Positions 1 through 8,900 are shown, numbered from the stretch's first letter. The stretch: DNA of 28,299 nt from JAKOQB01 sp036824465 (GCA_036824465.1 DAITAC010000054.1:1-28299), one strand, 5' to 3'. Numbers and translations are program-made. Notes: generated by a model from the letters alone, not told the origin.

Positions 1-131
1 TGGATGAAACGTCCCGCGCGAACCCGCAGCGCTTGATCGTCCGTACGACCTAGCGTTTCTGGATCGGATGTGAACGCGCAGGCGGTGGAATCCGGCAGTC
101 GAGCGGCCGGCGTGGTGCGAAGGCCGCGCTG

Positions 132-1835
132 TCAGACGCTGCGGCTGGCGCGCTCGATTTCGAGTTCGCGCAGCACGCGGCGTTGAACCTTGCCGGTGGT
201 GGTCATTGGCAACTGGGCGAGGAATTCGATGTCCTTCGGATATTCGTACGGCGCCAGCTTGCCGCGCACGTGATCCTGCAGCGCTGCAACCAGCTTCTGA
301 TCGCCGCTGAACCCCTCGGCAAGCACGACGAACGCCTTGACGACCGCGCCACGCTCGGCATCCGGCTTCGGCACCACGGCCACGTTTGCCACCGCTGGAT
401 GCTTCAACAGGCAGTTCTCGATTTCGCTCGGCCCGATGCGATAGCCGGCCGCCTTGAACATGTCGTCTGCCCGGCCCTGGTACCAGAGATAACCCTGTTT
501 GTCGCGCGACGCGAGGTCGCCGGTGCGGCACCACGAGTCCTCGGGCGATCCGGTGAACTTCCTCTTCGTCGCTTCCGGATTCTTCCAGTACTCAAGGAAG
601 AAGACCGGGTCGGGGTGGCCGTGAATGTCGCGCCGATGCACGGCGACTTCGCCGGTTGCGCCTTCCGGCAGCTCACATCCAGCATCGTCGATGATCGACA
701 CGCGATGCCCCGGATACGCACGGCCCATCGCGCCGGGCCGCGCGGGCCAGCGCGCCCGGGAGTTGCCCACGATGTAATTCATCTCCGTCTGGCCGAACAT
801 CTCGTTGACGGTGACGCCGAGCTGATCCCGCGCCCACTCGAATACCGCGGTGCCGACGGATTCACCTGCACTCATGATCGACCGCAATGCCAGCGAACGG
901 CGAACGCCGGCCCATGCGGCTGACCGCATCATCATCTTCAGTGCGGTCGGAAACAGGAAAGTGTTGGTGATCCGGTAGCGCTGCATCAGTTCAAGCGCGC
1001 GCTCGGGCGTGAAGCGGCCATTGAAGCCGACGATCGGAAAGCCGAAGTAAAGCGTGGGTAACAGGGCATCCATCAGCCCGCCGGTCCAGGCCCAGTCGGC
1101 CGGCGACCAGAACACGTCGCCTGCCTGCGGGAACCAGTCCTGCGAGCAGACGAAGCCAGGAAGGTTGCCGATCAACGCACTGTGCGGTATCAGCGCGCCT
1201 TTCGGTGGGCCGGTGGTGCCGCTGGTGTAGATCAACACGGCCGGGTCGCTGGCTAGGGTCTGGACGAGGTCAAAGCGATCTGCAGCCCTTGACAGCAAGT
1301 CCCCCCAACGATGCGCGTCGGGCGCATCGACGTCGACCACGATTACATGGCGCATCTGCGGGCATGCGGCGCGGACGGCTTGCAGCGCACCGAGCGCCGC
1401 GCCGTCGCAGATCGCCACCACGGCCTCACTGTTCTGCAATCGATATTCGAGCGCATCGGGGCCGAAGAGAATCGACAGCGGCATCGCGATGGCGCCCATC
1501 TGGTAGATCGCGATGTGTGCAATCGCGGTCTCCGGCCGTTGCGGCAGAAGGATGGCAACACGATCGCCGCGCGCTACGCCAAGTTCGGCCAATGCGTTTG
1601 ACAGTCGATTGGCGTCCGCCTGCAGCGCCGCGTACGTGAACGCGGCGCGCGTGCCGCGCTCATCTTCGTAGTGGATCGCGAGCCGCGAGGTTTCCTGCGC
1701 CCAGCGTCGCGCACAGACCGCGGCGATGTTGAACTCGCGCGGTACGTGCCAGCGGAAGTTGTCGTACAACGCACGGTAATCGTCGCCTGGCATTGGAGAT
1801 CTCGCTTGTGTTGCTATCGTCGCAGGATCCATCAT
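132..1835 (-). CDS. AMP-forming acyl-CoA synthetase (ANL superfamily)
   Basis: Predicted to activate a carboxylic acid with ATP to an acyl-adenylate and transfer it to CoA. About 567 residues, normal for acetyl/medium-chain acyl-CoA synthetases. Visible ANL motifs in order are the P-loop-like YTSGTTGPPKG, the GQTEMNY adenylation motif, the CRTGDLA motif with its ribose-binding Asp, the hinge region GRADDMFKAAGYRIGP, and the C-terminal catalytic Lys in TTTGKVQRR. The overall type resembles ACSM-like or propionate/butyrate-type synthetases, but the substrate cannot be read from sequence. The start is placed at the first of two adjacent ATGs (1835 or 1832), which follow a GGAGG. A longer frame reaches 1892 but would overlap the divergent hydrolase. 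It is divergently arranged with that hydrolase, with about 31 nt between the starts. Family call is secure; exact start and substrate are not. Confidence 0.93.
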   Translation of the reverse strand: MMDPATIATQARSPMPGDDYRALYDNFRWHVPREFNIAAVCARRWAQETSRLAIHYEDERGTRAAFTYAALQADANRLSNALAELGVARGDRVAILLPQRPETAIAHIAIYQMGAIAMPLSILFGPDALEYRLQNSEAVVAICDGAALGALQAVRAACPQMRHVIVVDVDAPDAHRWGDLLSRAADRFDLVQTLASDPAVLIYTSGTTGPPKGALIPHSALIGNLPGFVCSQDWFPQAGDVFWSPADWAWTGGLMDALLPTLYFGFPIVGFNGRFTPERALELMQRYRITNTFLFPTALKMMMRSAAWAGVRRSLALRSIMSAGESVGTAVFEWARDQLGVTVNEMFGQTEMNYIVGNSRARWPARPGAMGRAYPGHRVSIIDDAGCELPEGATGEVAVHRRDIHGHPDPVFFLEYWKNPEATKRKFTGSPEDSWCRTGDLASRDKQGYLWYQGRADDMFKAAGYRIGPSEIENCLLKHPAVANVAVVPKPDAERGAVVKAFVVLAEGFSGDQKLVAALQDHVRGKLAPYEYPKDIEFLAQLPMTTTGKVQRRVLRELEIERASRSV

Positions 1836-1866
1836 CCTCCAGCGTCGCCCGGTGCGGCAATCCGCC

Positions 1867-2742
1867 ATGAAACCATCACGTTCGCGCTTCATCGATATTC
1901 GCGGCTTGCGTTATCACGTCCGCGAGTGGGGGCAGGAAAGTGCCCCGGCGCTGCTGATGCTGCACGGCTGGATGGACGTCTCGGCGTCGTTCCAGTTTAT
2001 TGTCGATGCGCTGGCGCATGCGTGGCGCGTTCTGGCACCGGACTGGCGAGGTTACGGCCTGACCGCATGGACAGAGTCCGACTGCTACTGGTTTCCGGAC
2101 AACCTGGCCGATCTTGATTTCCTGGCTGACGCTCTGTTGCCGGATCAGGGTCTGCGGCTCGTCGGGCACAGCATGGGTGGAAACGTTGCGCTGATGTATG
2201 CCGGAATTCGCCCGGCGCAGGTCGCGGGCGTGGTGAATCTCGAAGGCTTTGGGCTGAAGGACGCGCCGCCGCACCTCGCGCCGGGGCGCTATGCGCGCTG
2301 GTTCGATGAGCTGAAGGCCGGGGGGAAACTGCGTGACTATGGTTCTTTGTCCGACGTTGCATCGCGGTTGCGCCAAACCAACCCGCGCTTGTCTCCGGGC
2401 GCGGCGATGTTTCTGGCGGAGCATTGGTCGCAGCCGACGCCGGACGGACGCTTTCGCATCGCCGGCGATCCTGCGCATCGGATTGTCAATCCGGTGCTTT
2501 ACCGCCTTTCTGAGGTCGAGGCGTGCTGGGCGCGCATTACGTGTCCCGTCTTGTGGGTGGAAGCGGCGCAGACCGATGCTCACCAATGGGCAGGTGACGC
2601 CGGCGAGCTGGAGCGTCGCCGCCGCGCGCTTCCGGACGTTCGGCACGCAGTCGTTCCGGACGCTGGTCACATGCTGCACCATGATCAGCCGCGTGCCGTT
2701 GCGGCACTGATCGAGCAATTCTTCGAATCGTTGCCATCCTGA
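1867..2742 (+). CDS. alpha/beta-fold hydrolase
   Basis: A 291-residue serine hydrolase of the alpha/beta fold. The oxyanion-hole region is LHGWMD (about residues 32-37). The nucleophile elbow is GHSMGGN with Ser102. The strand-turn APDWRGYG is typical of the epoxide hydrolase/haloperoxidase/esterase branch. The catalytic His is in PDAGHMLHHDQP near residue 268. There is no signal peptide, so it is probably cytosolic. An in-frame GTG lies five codons upstream at 1852; ATG at 1867 is preferred because the family core begins shortly after it. It is transcribed away from the acyl-CoA synthetase, so shared regulation is possible, and a link to acyl or ester metabolism is only inferred. Substrate unknown. 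Confidence 0.9.
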   Translation: MKPSRSRFIDIRGLRYHVREWGQESAPALLMLHGWMDVSASFQFIVDALAHAWRVLAPDWRGYGLTAWTESDCYWFPDNLADLDFLADALLPDQGLRLVGHSMGGNVALMYAGIRPAQVAGVVNLEGFGLKDAPPHLAPGRYARWFDELKAGGKLRDYGSLSDVASRLRQTNPRLSPGAAMFLAEHWSQPTPDGRFRIAGDPAHRIVNPVLYRLSEVEACWARITCPVLWVEAAQTDAHQWAGDAGELERRRRALPDVRHAVVPDAGHMLHHDQPRAVAALIEQFFESLPS

Positions 2743-2780
2743 TCACGAGCCTGTCAAGCCGTTGTCACTCAGGCGGCACC

Positions 2781-2786
2781 TACAAT
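2781..2786 (+). promoter_or_regulatory. candidate -10 box upstream of rnm
   Basis: TACAAT followed by GGCAGC lies just upstream of the PHP-domain gene. A TTGTCA lies only 13 nt upstream (2762-2767), too close for an ordinary sigma-70 -35, so only the -10 element is proposed. Transcription would begin only a few bases before the ATG. Confidence 0.25.
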
Positions 2787-2792
2787 GGCAGC

Positions 2793-3644
2793 ATGTCGAA
2801 CACACTGCATTCACTGAACGCGGACCTGCATTCGCACTCGACCATCTCGGATGGCACGCTTTCCCCGCGCGAGCTCGTCCTGCGCGCACATCGTCAGCGC
2901 GTGGACCTGTTTGCACTGACCGACCACGACGCGGTCGACGGCCTGGCGCAGGCGCAGGCCACCGCAACGGAAGTCGGGCAAAAGTTCGTCGCCGGAGTCG
3001 AAGTTTCCGTCACCTGGGCCGGCCAGACGGTCCACATCCTCGGGCTTGGCATTGACCCTGACGATGCGACCCTGCGCTCAGGCCTCGAAAGCGTGCGCTC
3101 CGGAAGGCTGCAGCGCGCGCAGGAAATGGGAGACAAGCTCGCCGCGGTCGGCATCGACGGCGCGTTCGAAGGTGCCTTGGCACTCGCGGGCAATCCTGAC
3201 CTGCTGTCCCGCACCCACTTCGCCCGCTACCTGGTGCAGACGGGTTTCTGCTCCGACACGCGCGATGTGTTCCGCCGCTATCTGGTCGAAGGAAAGCCCG
3301 GTTACGTTGCGCATCGCTGGGCCACGTTGTCCGACGCCGTGCGGTGGATTGTCGTTGCGCGCGGCACGGCCGTGATTGCGCACCCGGGCCGCTACAAGTA
3401 CGACGAGACGCAACTCGACGCGTTGATGACCGAGTTCAAGGATCTGGGCGGAGCGGCAATCGAGGTCGCGACCAGTAATCACGGCGCCCACGAGGCGAAG
3501 CGATTCGCGCGGCATGCGCAGGCCTTCGGCTTCGAAGCATCGCGCGGCAGCGACTTCCACAGCCCCACCGATGCCGATGTCGAGATCGGCCGCGTCGATC
3601 GACTGCCTTCATCGCTCGTGCCGGTCTGGCATCGATTCGCCTGA
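2793..3644 (+). CDS. rnm: PHP-domain phosphoesterase / 5'-3' exoribonuclease (RNase AM, YciV/TrpH family)
   Basis: A 283-residue PHP phosphoesterase. Metal-binding motifs visible are DLHSHS (His13, His15), TDHD (about 43-46), GVEVS (Glu70), a His in SRTHFAR, IAHPGRY, and C-terminal GSDFHSP. This is the complete set for the YciV/TrpH family. In E. coli the member is RNase AM (Rnm), which removes nucleotides from the 5' ends of short RNAs and matures rRNA 5' ends, and also acts on 3',5'-bisnucleotides. It is the first gene of a tightly packed plus-strand run; the yciO-like gene starts 8 nt after its stop. The rnm-yciO adjacency is widely conserved and supports the assignment. Confidence 0.87.
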   Translation: MSNTLHSLNADLHSHSTISDGTLSPRELVLRAHRQRVDLFALTDHDAVDGLAQAQATATEVGQKFVAGVEVSVTWAGQTVHILGLGIDPDDATLRSGLESVRSGRLQRAQEMGDKLAAVGIDGAFEGALALAGNPDLLSRTHFARYLVQTGFCSDTRDVFRRYLVEGKPGYVAHRWATLSDAVRWIVVARGTAVIAHPGRYKYDETQLDALMTEFKDLGGAAIEVATSNHGAHEAKRFARHAQAFGFEASRGSDFHSPTDADVEIGRVDRLPSSLVPVWHRFA

Positions 3645-3652
3645 CTGCGTCG

Positions 3653-4279
3653 ATGGCGCAACTCTTTTCGGTTCACCCGCAGAATCCGCAGCTGCGCCTG
3701 CTGCGACAGGCCGCGCAGTTGATTGACCACGGCGCGGTAGCGGCGATTCCCACCGACTCGTCGTACGCGCTGGTGTGCCACCTCGATGACAAGCCGGCCG
3801 CCGATCGGCTGCGGCGCATTCGTCACGTCGATGAGCGCCATCACCTGACGCTGCTGTGCCGCGATCTGTCCGAGATTGCCAATTACGCGAGGGTCGACAA
3901 CGTGCAGTACCGGTTGCTCAAGCTGGTCACGCCGGGGCCGTACACGTTCATCCTCGAAGCCACGCGCGAAGTGCCGCGCCGGCTGTCGCACCCGTCGCGC
4001 AAGACGATCGGCATTCGTGTGCCGGAGCATCCGGTGGCGCTCGGACTGCTCGATGTGCTCGGGCAGCCGCTGATTTCGACCACACTTCTGCTGCCGGGCG
4101 ATGAAGTGCCACTCAATGATGCGCAGTTGATACTTGAGCGCATCGGCCACGATGTCGACATCGTGATTGACGCGGGCGCGTGCGGCATCGAACCAACAAC
4201 GGTTGTCGATTTGACTGGCAAGGAAGCAGTGATCGTGCGGCGCGGCCGCGGTCCGGTCGAGGCGCTCGGGCTGCGCTGA
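3653..4279 (+). CDS. yciO: YciO/Sua5/YrdC-family protein (threonylcarbamoyl-AMP synthase-like)
   Basis: A 208-residue member of the Sua5/YrdC/YciO fold. Typical features are the N-terminal GAVAAIPTDSSYALVC nucleotide-pocket segment (about residues 29-44), LTLLCRDLSEIANYA, the TPGPYTFILEA strand, and KTIGIRVPEHPVA. TsaC/Sua5 proteins make threonylcarbamoyl-AMP for t6A37 of tRNAs. The YciO branch is usually a second paralogue with weak or uncertain activity of this kind. Placement directly after rnm and before the M50 protease is the usual beta/gammaproteobacterial arrangement for YciO rather than the essential TsaC. Starts at ATG 3653, 8 nt after the preceding stop. Confidence 0.85.
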   Translation: MAQLFSVHPQNPQLRLLRQAAQLIDHGAVAAIPTDSSYALVCHLDDKPAADRLRRIRHVDERHHLTLLCRDLSEIANYARVDNVQYRLLKLVTPGPYTFILEATREVPRRLSHPSRKTIGIRVPEHPVALGLLDVLGQPLISTTLLLPGDEVPLNDAQLILERIGHDVDIVIDAGACGIEPTTVVDLTGKEAVIVRRGRGPVEALGLR

Positions 4280-4293
4280 TAGACTTGCCCGCG

Positions 4294-4941
4294 ATGGAAG
4301 GCCTCATCCAGACCATCACGGTCTACGCAATCCCCGTTCTGCTCGCGATCACACTGCACGAAGCCGCGCACGGTTACGTCGCACGCATGTTCGGCGACAC
4401 CACGGCGTACGCGGCCGGGCGCGTCACGCTGAATCCGCTCAAGCACATCGACCTGGTCGGCACGATCGCAGTTCCGCTGGCGATCCTGCTGCTCGCGAAA
4501 CTGGCAGGTGGTTCGGGCTTCCTGTTTGGCTGGGCCAAGCCGGTGCCGGTCAATTTCGGGCGACTCCGTAATCCAAAGCAGGACATGGTGTGGGTTGCCG
4601 GTGCCGGCCCGGGCTCCAACTTGCTGATGGCGATAGGCTGGGCGCTGTTCCTGAAGATGCAGTTTGCGTTCGGATTCAACGAGGTTTTCTTCGTCGAAGT
4701 GTCCAAGGCCGGCATCCTGGTCAACATCGGCCTGATGGCGTTGAACCTGCTGCCGGTGCCACCGCTGGACGGCGGTCGCATCGCGGTTGGCTTGCTGCCG
4801 CATCGCCTCGCTTACCAGTTTGCGCGAATCGAGCCGTATGGCCTCTTCATCGTGCTTGGGTTGCTGGCGACCAACACGCTGGGGTTCTTTCTCGAGCCGT
4901 TTTATCGTCTCGGCCTAGCCATTGTGGAACTCTTTCTCTGA
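4294..4941 (+). CDS. site-2 protease-like M50 family membrane metalloprotease
   Basis: A 215-residue polytopic membrane protein. The first transmembrane helix carries the zinc motif HEAAH (His22, Glu23, His26). A later helix carries the third ligand in NLLPVPPLDGGR (Asp159). Hydrophobic segments surround both motifs, and a C-terminal membrane segment is rich in Leu/Phe. This is the compact M50B type without a PDZ domain. It presumably cleaves membrane-embedded substrates, but none is known for this branch. The frame extends upstream to 4180 inside yciO; ATG at 4294 gives the normal N terminus. It ends 2 nt before the trpS start, indicating co-transcription. Confidence 0.88.
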   Translation: MEGLIQTITVYAIPVLLAITLHEAAHGYVARMFGDTTAYAAGRVTLNPLKHIDLVGTIAVPLAILLLAKLAGGSGFLFGWAKPVPVNFGRLRNPKQDMVWVAGAGPGSNLLMAIGWALFLKMQFAFGFNEVFFVEVSKAGILVNIGLMALNLLPVPPLDGGRIAVGLLPHRLAYQFARIEPYGLFIVLGLLATNTLGFFLEPFYRLGLAIVELFL

Positions 4942-4943
4942 AC

Positions 4944-6146
4944 ATGTTCGTTGATCGCGTTCTCTCCGGTATGCGTCCGACGGGGGCGCTGCACATCGGC
5001 CACTATCACGGCGCGCTGAAGAACTGGGTCAGGCTGCAGGATGAGCATCCGTGCTTCTTCTTCGTTGCCGACTGGCATGCGCTGACGACACACTACGAGT
5101 CACCCGAAGTGCTCGAAGAGAGCGTATGGGACATGCTGATCGACTGGTTTGCCGCCGGCATCGATCCGCAGAAAGCGACCGTCTTCATCCAGTCGCGCGT
5201 TCCCGAGCACGCTGAGTTGTTCCTGCTGCTGGCGATGGCCACGCCGCTCGGTTGGCTCGAACGCGTGCCGACGTACAAGGACCAGATCGAGCGGCTGCGC
5301 GAGCGGGACCTGTCGACCTATGGATTCCTCGGTTATCCGCTGATGCAGGCGGCCGATATCCTGATCTACCGCGCCAACATGGTGCCGGTCGGCGAAGACC
5401 AGGTGCCGCACATCGAGATGACGCGCGAGATCGCACGTCGCTTCAACCATCTGTTCGGCAGTGAGCCGGGGTTCGAAGATAAGGCGAAGGCCGCGATCAA
5501 GAAGCTCGGCGCCAAGCGCGGCAAGCTGTACAAGGAACTGCGCGGCCGCTATCAGGAGCAGGGCGAGGAAGACGCACTCGAAGCGGGTCGTGCGCTGCTG
5601 GCCGAGGCGCAGAGCCTGTCCATGGGGGATCGCGAGCGGCTGTTTGGCTACCTTGAAGGCGCGCGCCGCGTGATCCTCACCGAGCCCGACGCGTTGCTGA
5701 CCGAAGTCCCGAAGCTGCCCGGCCTCGATGGCCAGAAGATGTCAAAGAGCTATGGCAACGCAGTGCTGATGCGGGAAGACCCCAAGGTCCTGGCGCAGAA
5801 GATTCGCACCATGCCGACCGATCCCGCACGCGTGCGCCGCACTGATCCCGGCGATCCCGACAAGTGCCCCGTGTGGCAGCTGCATCAGGTCTACTCGAAC
5901 GACGAGACGCGCGCCTGGGCGCAGAAGGGCTGCCGCAGCGCTGGCATCGGCTGCCTGGAGTGCAAGCAACCGGTGATCGACGCAATGGTGCGCGAGCAGG
6001 AACCGTGGAAGCAGCGCGCGCAGCCCTATCTGGATGACCCGTCGCTGCTGCGCTCGATCGTTGCCGATGGCTGCGACCGCGCACGCGCCTCTGCGCAGGA
6101 AACCATGCGCGAGGTGCGCGAGGCGATGGGCCTCGCGTACACCTGA
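4944..6146 (+). CDS. trpS: tryptophanyl-tRNA synthetase
   Basis: A 400-residue class I aminoacyl-tRNA synthetase that charges tRNA-Trp. The HIGH signature is HIGHYHG near residue 18, and KMSKS begins at about residue 265 in GLDGQKMSKS. TrpRS-specific stretches include SGMRPTGALHIGH, GFLGYPLMQAADI and VPVGEDQ. Between about residues 175 and 240 there is a charged, helical insertion absent from the short E. coli-type enzyme (about 334 residues); comparable insertions occur in long TrpRS variants of Burkholderia and Pseudomonas relatives. A near-C-terminal segment holds two Cys (CRSAGIGCLEC). The start is ATG 4944, 2 nt after the protease stop; the longer open frame back to 4590 overlaps that gene and is spurious. 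Confidence 0.97.
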   Translation: MFVDRVLSGMRPTGALHIGHYHGALKNWVRLQDEHPCFFFVADWHALTTHYESPEVLEESVWDMLIDWFAAGIDPQKATVFIQSRVPEHAELFLLLAMATPLGWLERVPTYKDQIERLRERDLSTYGFLGYPLMQAADILIYRANMVPVGEDQVPHIEMTREIARRFNHLFGSEPGFEDKAKAAIKKLGAKRGKLYKELRGRYQEQGEEDALEAGRALLAEAQSLSMGDRERLFGYLEGARRVILTEPDALLTEVPKLPGLDGQKMSKSYGNAVLMREDPKVLAQKIRTMPTDPARVRRTDPGDPDKCPVWQLHQVYSNDETRAWAQKGCRSAGIGCLECKQPVIDAMVREQEPWKQRAQPYLDDPSLLRSIVADGCDRARASAQETMREVREAMGLAYT

Positions 6147-6161
6147 CCTCCCACCTTGCGT

Positions 6162-6782
6162 ATGCCCGGCACGCGTGCTCGCGCGAGCAGCGGAATATCC
6201 TCGAGCGGTGGTCGCACGAGCGCGCATGGTGCGACTGCTGATCCGTCGCCGTGGATAGCGCGCTTTGCCGCGCTGGTACCACCGGCGAGCCGCGTGCTCG
6301 ACGTTGCCTGTGGCCAGGGCCGCCACGCGCGTCTGTTTGCCGCGCAAGGCTGCATGGTCGATGCGGTCGATGTTGACGCGGCCTGCGCGACGGCTTTCGA
6401 AAACGAACCATCGATCGCGTTCAAGCGTGCCGACCTGGAAAACGGCCCGTGGCCGTATCGGGGACGGCAGTTCGACGCGATCGTCGTCACCCACTACCTG
6501 CACCGCGCGCTGTTTCCGATTCTGGCCGATTCGCTCGCCCCCGGTGGCCTGTTGATCTATGAGACCTTCGCCGTGGGCAACGAGCGGTACGGCAAGCCGA
6601 CCAACGCGGCATTCCTGCTCAAGCCGCGCGAACTGATCGAAGTGTTCGGCATCTCGCTGCACGTGCTTGCGTACGAGGAGGGCGTGGTCGGGCTGCCGCG
6701 CGCGGCGCGCATCCAGCGCCTCGCCGCGGTGCGTCCCGGGCGCGCGCGCGATGCGTTTCTGCGTCTCGATGCCGATCGCTGA
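6162..6782 (+). CDS. class I SAM-dependent methyltransferase
   Basis: A 206-residue Rossmann-fold methyltransferase. Motif I is VLDVACGQGRHA, followed by the acidic VDAVDVD strand end that binds SAM ribose. Motif II is the FDAIVVTHYLHR strand, then LAPGGLLIYETF. This arrangement is of the TehB/UbiE-like small methyltransferases; the substrate is unknown. The N-terminal 30 residues are low-complexity (Ser/Gly/Ala/Arg) and may be disordered or mis-started. ATG 6162 was chosen; TTG 6156 is also in frame. It sits 15 nt after trpS and ends about 60 nt before dapA, which has its own promoter candidate. A comparable methyltransferase often precedes dapA in Burkholderiales. Confidence 0.85.
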   Translation: MPGTRARASSGISSSGGRTSAHGATADPSPWIARFAALVPPASRVLDVACGQGRHARLFAAQGCMVDAVDVDAACATAFENEPSIAFKRADLENGPWPYRGRQFDAIVVTHYLHRALFPILADSLAPGGLLIYETFAVGNERYGKPTNAAFLLKPRELIEVFGISLHVLAYEEGVVGLPRAARIQRLAAVRPGRARDAFLRLDADR

Positions 6783-6789
6783 GGCGACG

Positions 6790-6816
6790 TTGGCGCGCGC
6801 GATGCGCCTGTAGAAT
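6790..6816 (+). promoter_or_regulatory. candidate sigma-70 promoter for dapA
   Basis: TTGGCG (6790-6795) and TAGAAT (6811-6816) are separated by 15 nt, slightly short, and the -10 is followed by a GC-rich CGCGCC discriminator. It lies about 29 nt upstream of the dapA ATG. The same TA(T/G)AATnGC pattern recurs before other genes in this window. Confidence 0.45.
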
Positions 6817-6844
6817 CGCGCCGTTCGATCCGGCAGAGGTAGAC

Positions 6845-7720
6845 ATGATCACTGGCAGTCTGGTCGCCATCGTCAGCCCGATGCGCGACGACGGCGCACT
6901 CGACTACGACGCATACCGGCGCCTCATCGAGTGGCACATCGCCGAGGGCACGAAAGGCATTGTGGCGGTCGGCACGACGGGCGAGTCGCCGACGGTCGAT
7001 CATGACGAGCATTGCGAACTGATCCGCGTTGCGGTCGAGACGGTGCGCAGGCGGGTGCCGGTGATCGCCGGCACGGGCGGCAATTCGACCAGTGAAGCGA
7101 TTGACCTGACTCAGCACGCGAAGCGGGCCGGTGCTGACGCGACGCTGCAGGTCGTGCCGTACTACAACAAACCGACCCAGGAAGGCCTGTACCAGCACTT
7201 CCGCAAAGTGGCGGAGACGGTCGATCTGCCGGTGATCCTTTACAACGTGCCGGGTCGTACCGTCGCGGATCTGGCCAATGACACCACGTTGCGGCTGGCA
7301 CAGGTGCCGGGCATCGTTGGCTTGAAAGACGCCACCGGCGATCTCGCGCGTGCGGCTGATCTGCTGCGGCGTCTGCCGAAGTCGTTTGCGCTCTACAGTG
7401 GCAATGACGACAGTGCGCTTGCGCTGATGCTGCTGGGCGGCCATGGCGTCATTTCGGTGACCGCTAATGTGGCGCCGAAGGCGATGAGCGAGATGTGTCG
7501 CGCGGCGCTCGACGGCGATCTGGCAACGGCGCGCGCGCTCAACAATCGCCTGCTGCCGCTGCATTTCAAGCTGTTCGTCGAAGCCAATCCGGGACCGGTG
7601 AAATGGGCGCTGTTCAAGCTGGGACGCACCCGCGCTGCCGTGCGGTTGCCGCTGGTTCCGCTGTCGGCCGCGAATCAGCCGGTGGTCGCGGCGGCGCTCG
7701 CAGAAGCGGGTGTGGCATAG
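6845..7720 (+). CDS. dapA: 4-hydroxy-tetrahydrodipicolinate synthase
   Basis: A 291-residue TIM-barrel enzyme of the DHDPS/NAL family. It condenses pyruvate with aspartate semialdehyde, the first committed step of lysine and diaminopimelate synthesis in the cytosol. The catalytic set matches E. coli numbering: Thr44 and Thr45 in GTTGES, Tyr133 and Arg138 in LYNVPGRT, and the Schiff-base Lys161 in GLKDATGD. An AGAGG sequence precedes the ATG. It is followed 23 nt downstream by bamC, the usual dapA-bamC (nlpB) pairing. lysC, which supplies the pathway upstream, is at 26682 in the same window but in a separate unit. Confidence 0.97.
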   Translation: MITGSLVAIVSPMRDDGALDYDAYRRLIEWHIAEGTKGIVAVGTTGESPTVDHDEHCELIRVAVETVRRRVPVIAGTGGNSTSEAIDLTQHAKRAGADATLQVVPYYNKPTQEGLYQHFRKVAETVDLPVILYNVPGRTVADLANDTTLRLAQVPGIVGLKDATGDLARAADLLRRLPKSFALYSGNDDSALALMLLGGHGVISVTANVAPKAMSEMCRAALDGDLATARALNNRLLPLHFKLFVEANPGPVKWALFKLGRTRAAVRLPLVPLSAANQPVVAAALAEAGVA

Positions 7721-7743
7721 CCCGGAATCCAAGGAGACGTTTG

Positions 7744-8886
7744 ATGCTGAATTCGATGCGGGCCGCGCGCTGCGCCGGTCTCCTGGTGCTGGCTGTGATC
7801 ATTGCGGGGTGCAGCGCGGTGGGCCTGTCGACCGACAAGATCGACTACAAATCGGTCGCGACCACCAGGCCGCTCGATGTTCCGCCGGATCTGTCGCAGA
7901 TTCCGCGCGACGATCGTTATGCGCTGCCGGATCGACCGGGCGTTGCTTCAGCCAGCGCGGGGGGCGCGACGCGCACGACGGCGGCCGTTGCGGCGCAGAC
8001 CGTTGCACCCACCAGTTCGCGCGCTCGCATCGAACGCGCCGGATCCGAGCGTTGGCTTGCGGTCGATGTGACGCCGGAACAGGCATTCTCAGCCGTCAAG
8101 GAATTCTGGACCAGTGTCGGCTTGGCGATCGAGCGCGAGGACGCACAGCTTGGCATCGTGGAGACCACCTGGGCGGAGAATCGTGCCAAGCTGCCGCAGG
8201 ACATCATTCGCCGCACCATTGGCCGTTTGTTCGACGGCCTGTATTCCACCGGCGAGCAGGACAAGTTCCGCGCCCGCATCGAACGCACCCAGAAGAACAC
8301 AGCCGAGATCTACATCAGTCATCGCGGCATGGTCGAGGTCTATACGAGCGCGTCCAAGGACCAGACCAAGTGGCAACCGAGACCTGCAGACCCCGAGTTG
8401 GAAGCTGAGATGCTGCAGCGAATGCTGCTGCGATTCGCGCCGGCAACAACGACGGTCGCTGCGGCGCCTGCAGCGGCGACCGCGGCTTCGACGACAACAG
8501 CGTCGCGCGAGGTCGCGCGCATCGTGCGCGGCGGCGACGGTCGAGCGCAGCGGGTCGACATCGACGAGCCATTCGATCGCGCGTGGCGACGAGTTGGATT
8601 GGCGCTTGATCGCGGTGGCTTCACGGTCGAGGATCGTGATCGCACCAAGGGGACGTACTTCGTGCGCTATCTCGATCCCGAGTTCGAGGCCAAGCAGCGC
8701 GCAAGCCAGGGCTTCTTCTCGCGCATCTTCGGGCGCGAGCCCAAGATCGATCCGCAGCAGTTTCGCGTGATGGTCGTTGCGGTGGGCGAAAACACCAACG
8801 TGACCGTGCTCGACAAGGACGGGAAGCCCGACGTCGGCGCAACTGCACAGAAGATCCTGGGCCAGATCAACGAGCAGCTCAAGTAG
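7744..8886 (+). CDS. bamC: outer membrane assembly lipoprotein BamC
   Basis: A 380-residue lipoprotein. The signal peptide ends in lipobox IAGC, with Cys23 the predicted lipidated residue. An AAGGAG ribosome-binding site lies about 8 nt before the ATG. The unstructured N-terminal lasso segment is recognisable (TDKIDYKS...PLDVPPDLSQIP), as in BamC proteins that wrap BamD. Two helix-grip domains follow, about residues 100-230 and 260-375. They are separated by an Ala/Thr-rich low-complexity linker (about residues 235-258). BamC is an accessory subunit of the BAM complex that inserts outer-membrane beta-barrels. Adjacency to dapA is the classic context for nlpB/bamC. Confidence 0.92.
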   Translation: MLNSMRAARCAGLLVLAVIIAGCSAVGLSTDKIDYKSVATTRPLDVPPDLSQIPRDDRYALPDRPGVASASAGGATRTTAAVAAQTVAPTSSRARIERAGSERWLAVDVTPEQAFSAVKEFWTSVGLAIEREDAQLGIVETTWAENRAKLPQDIIRRTIGRLFDGLYSTGEQDKFRARIERTQKNTAEIYISHRGMVEVYTSASKDQTKWQPRPADPELEAEMLQRMLLRFAPATTTVAAAPAAATAASTTTASREVARIVRGGDGRAQRVDIDEPFDRAWRRVGLALDRGGFTVEDRDRTKGTYFVRYLDPEFEAKQRASQGFFSRIFGREPKIDPQQFRVMVVAVGENTNVTVLDKDGKPDVGATAQKILGQINEQLK

Positions 8887-8900
8887 CCGGATCGGCGGCT

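Noticed and set aside
1..131. Possible 3' end of a plus-strand gene (open frame closing with TAG at 51-53)
   Set aside because: Only about 16 codons are visible and they match nothing I recognise; not enough to call a gene.
4590..4943. Upstream in-frame extension of trpS
   Set aside because: It overlaps the M50 protease in another frame and has no TrpRS similarity; the family N terminus starts at 4944.
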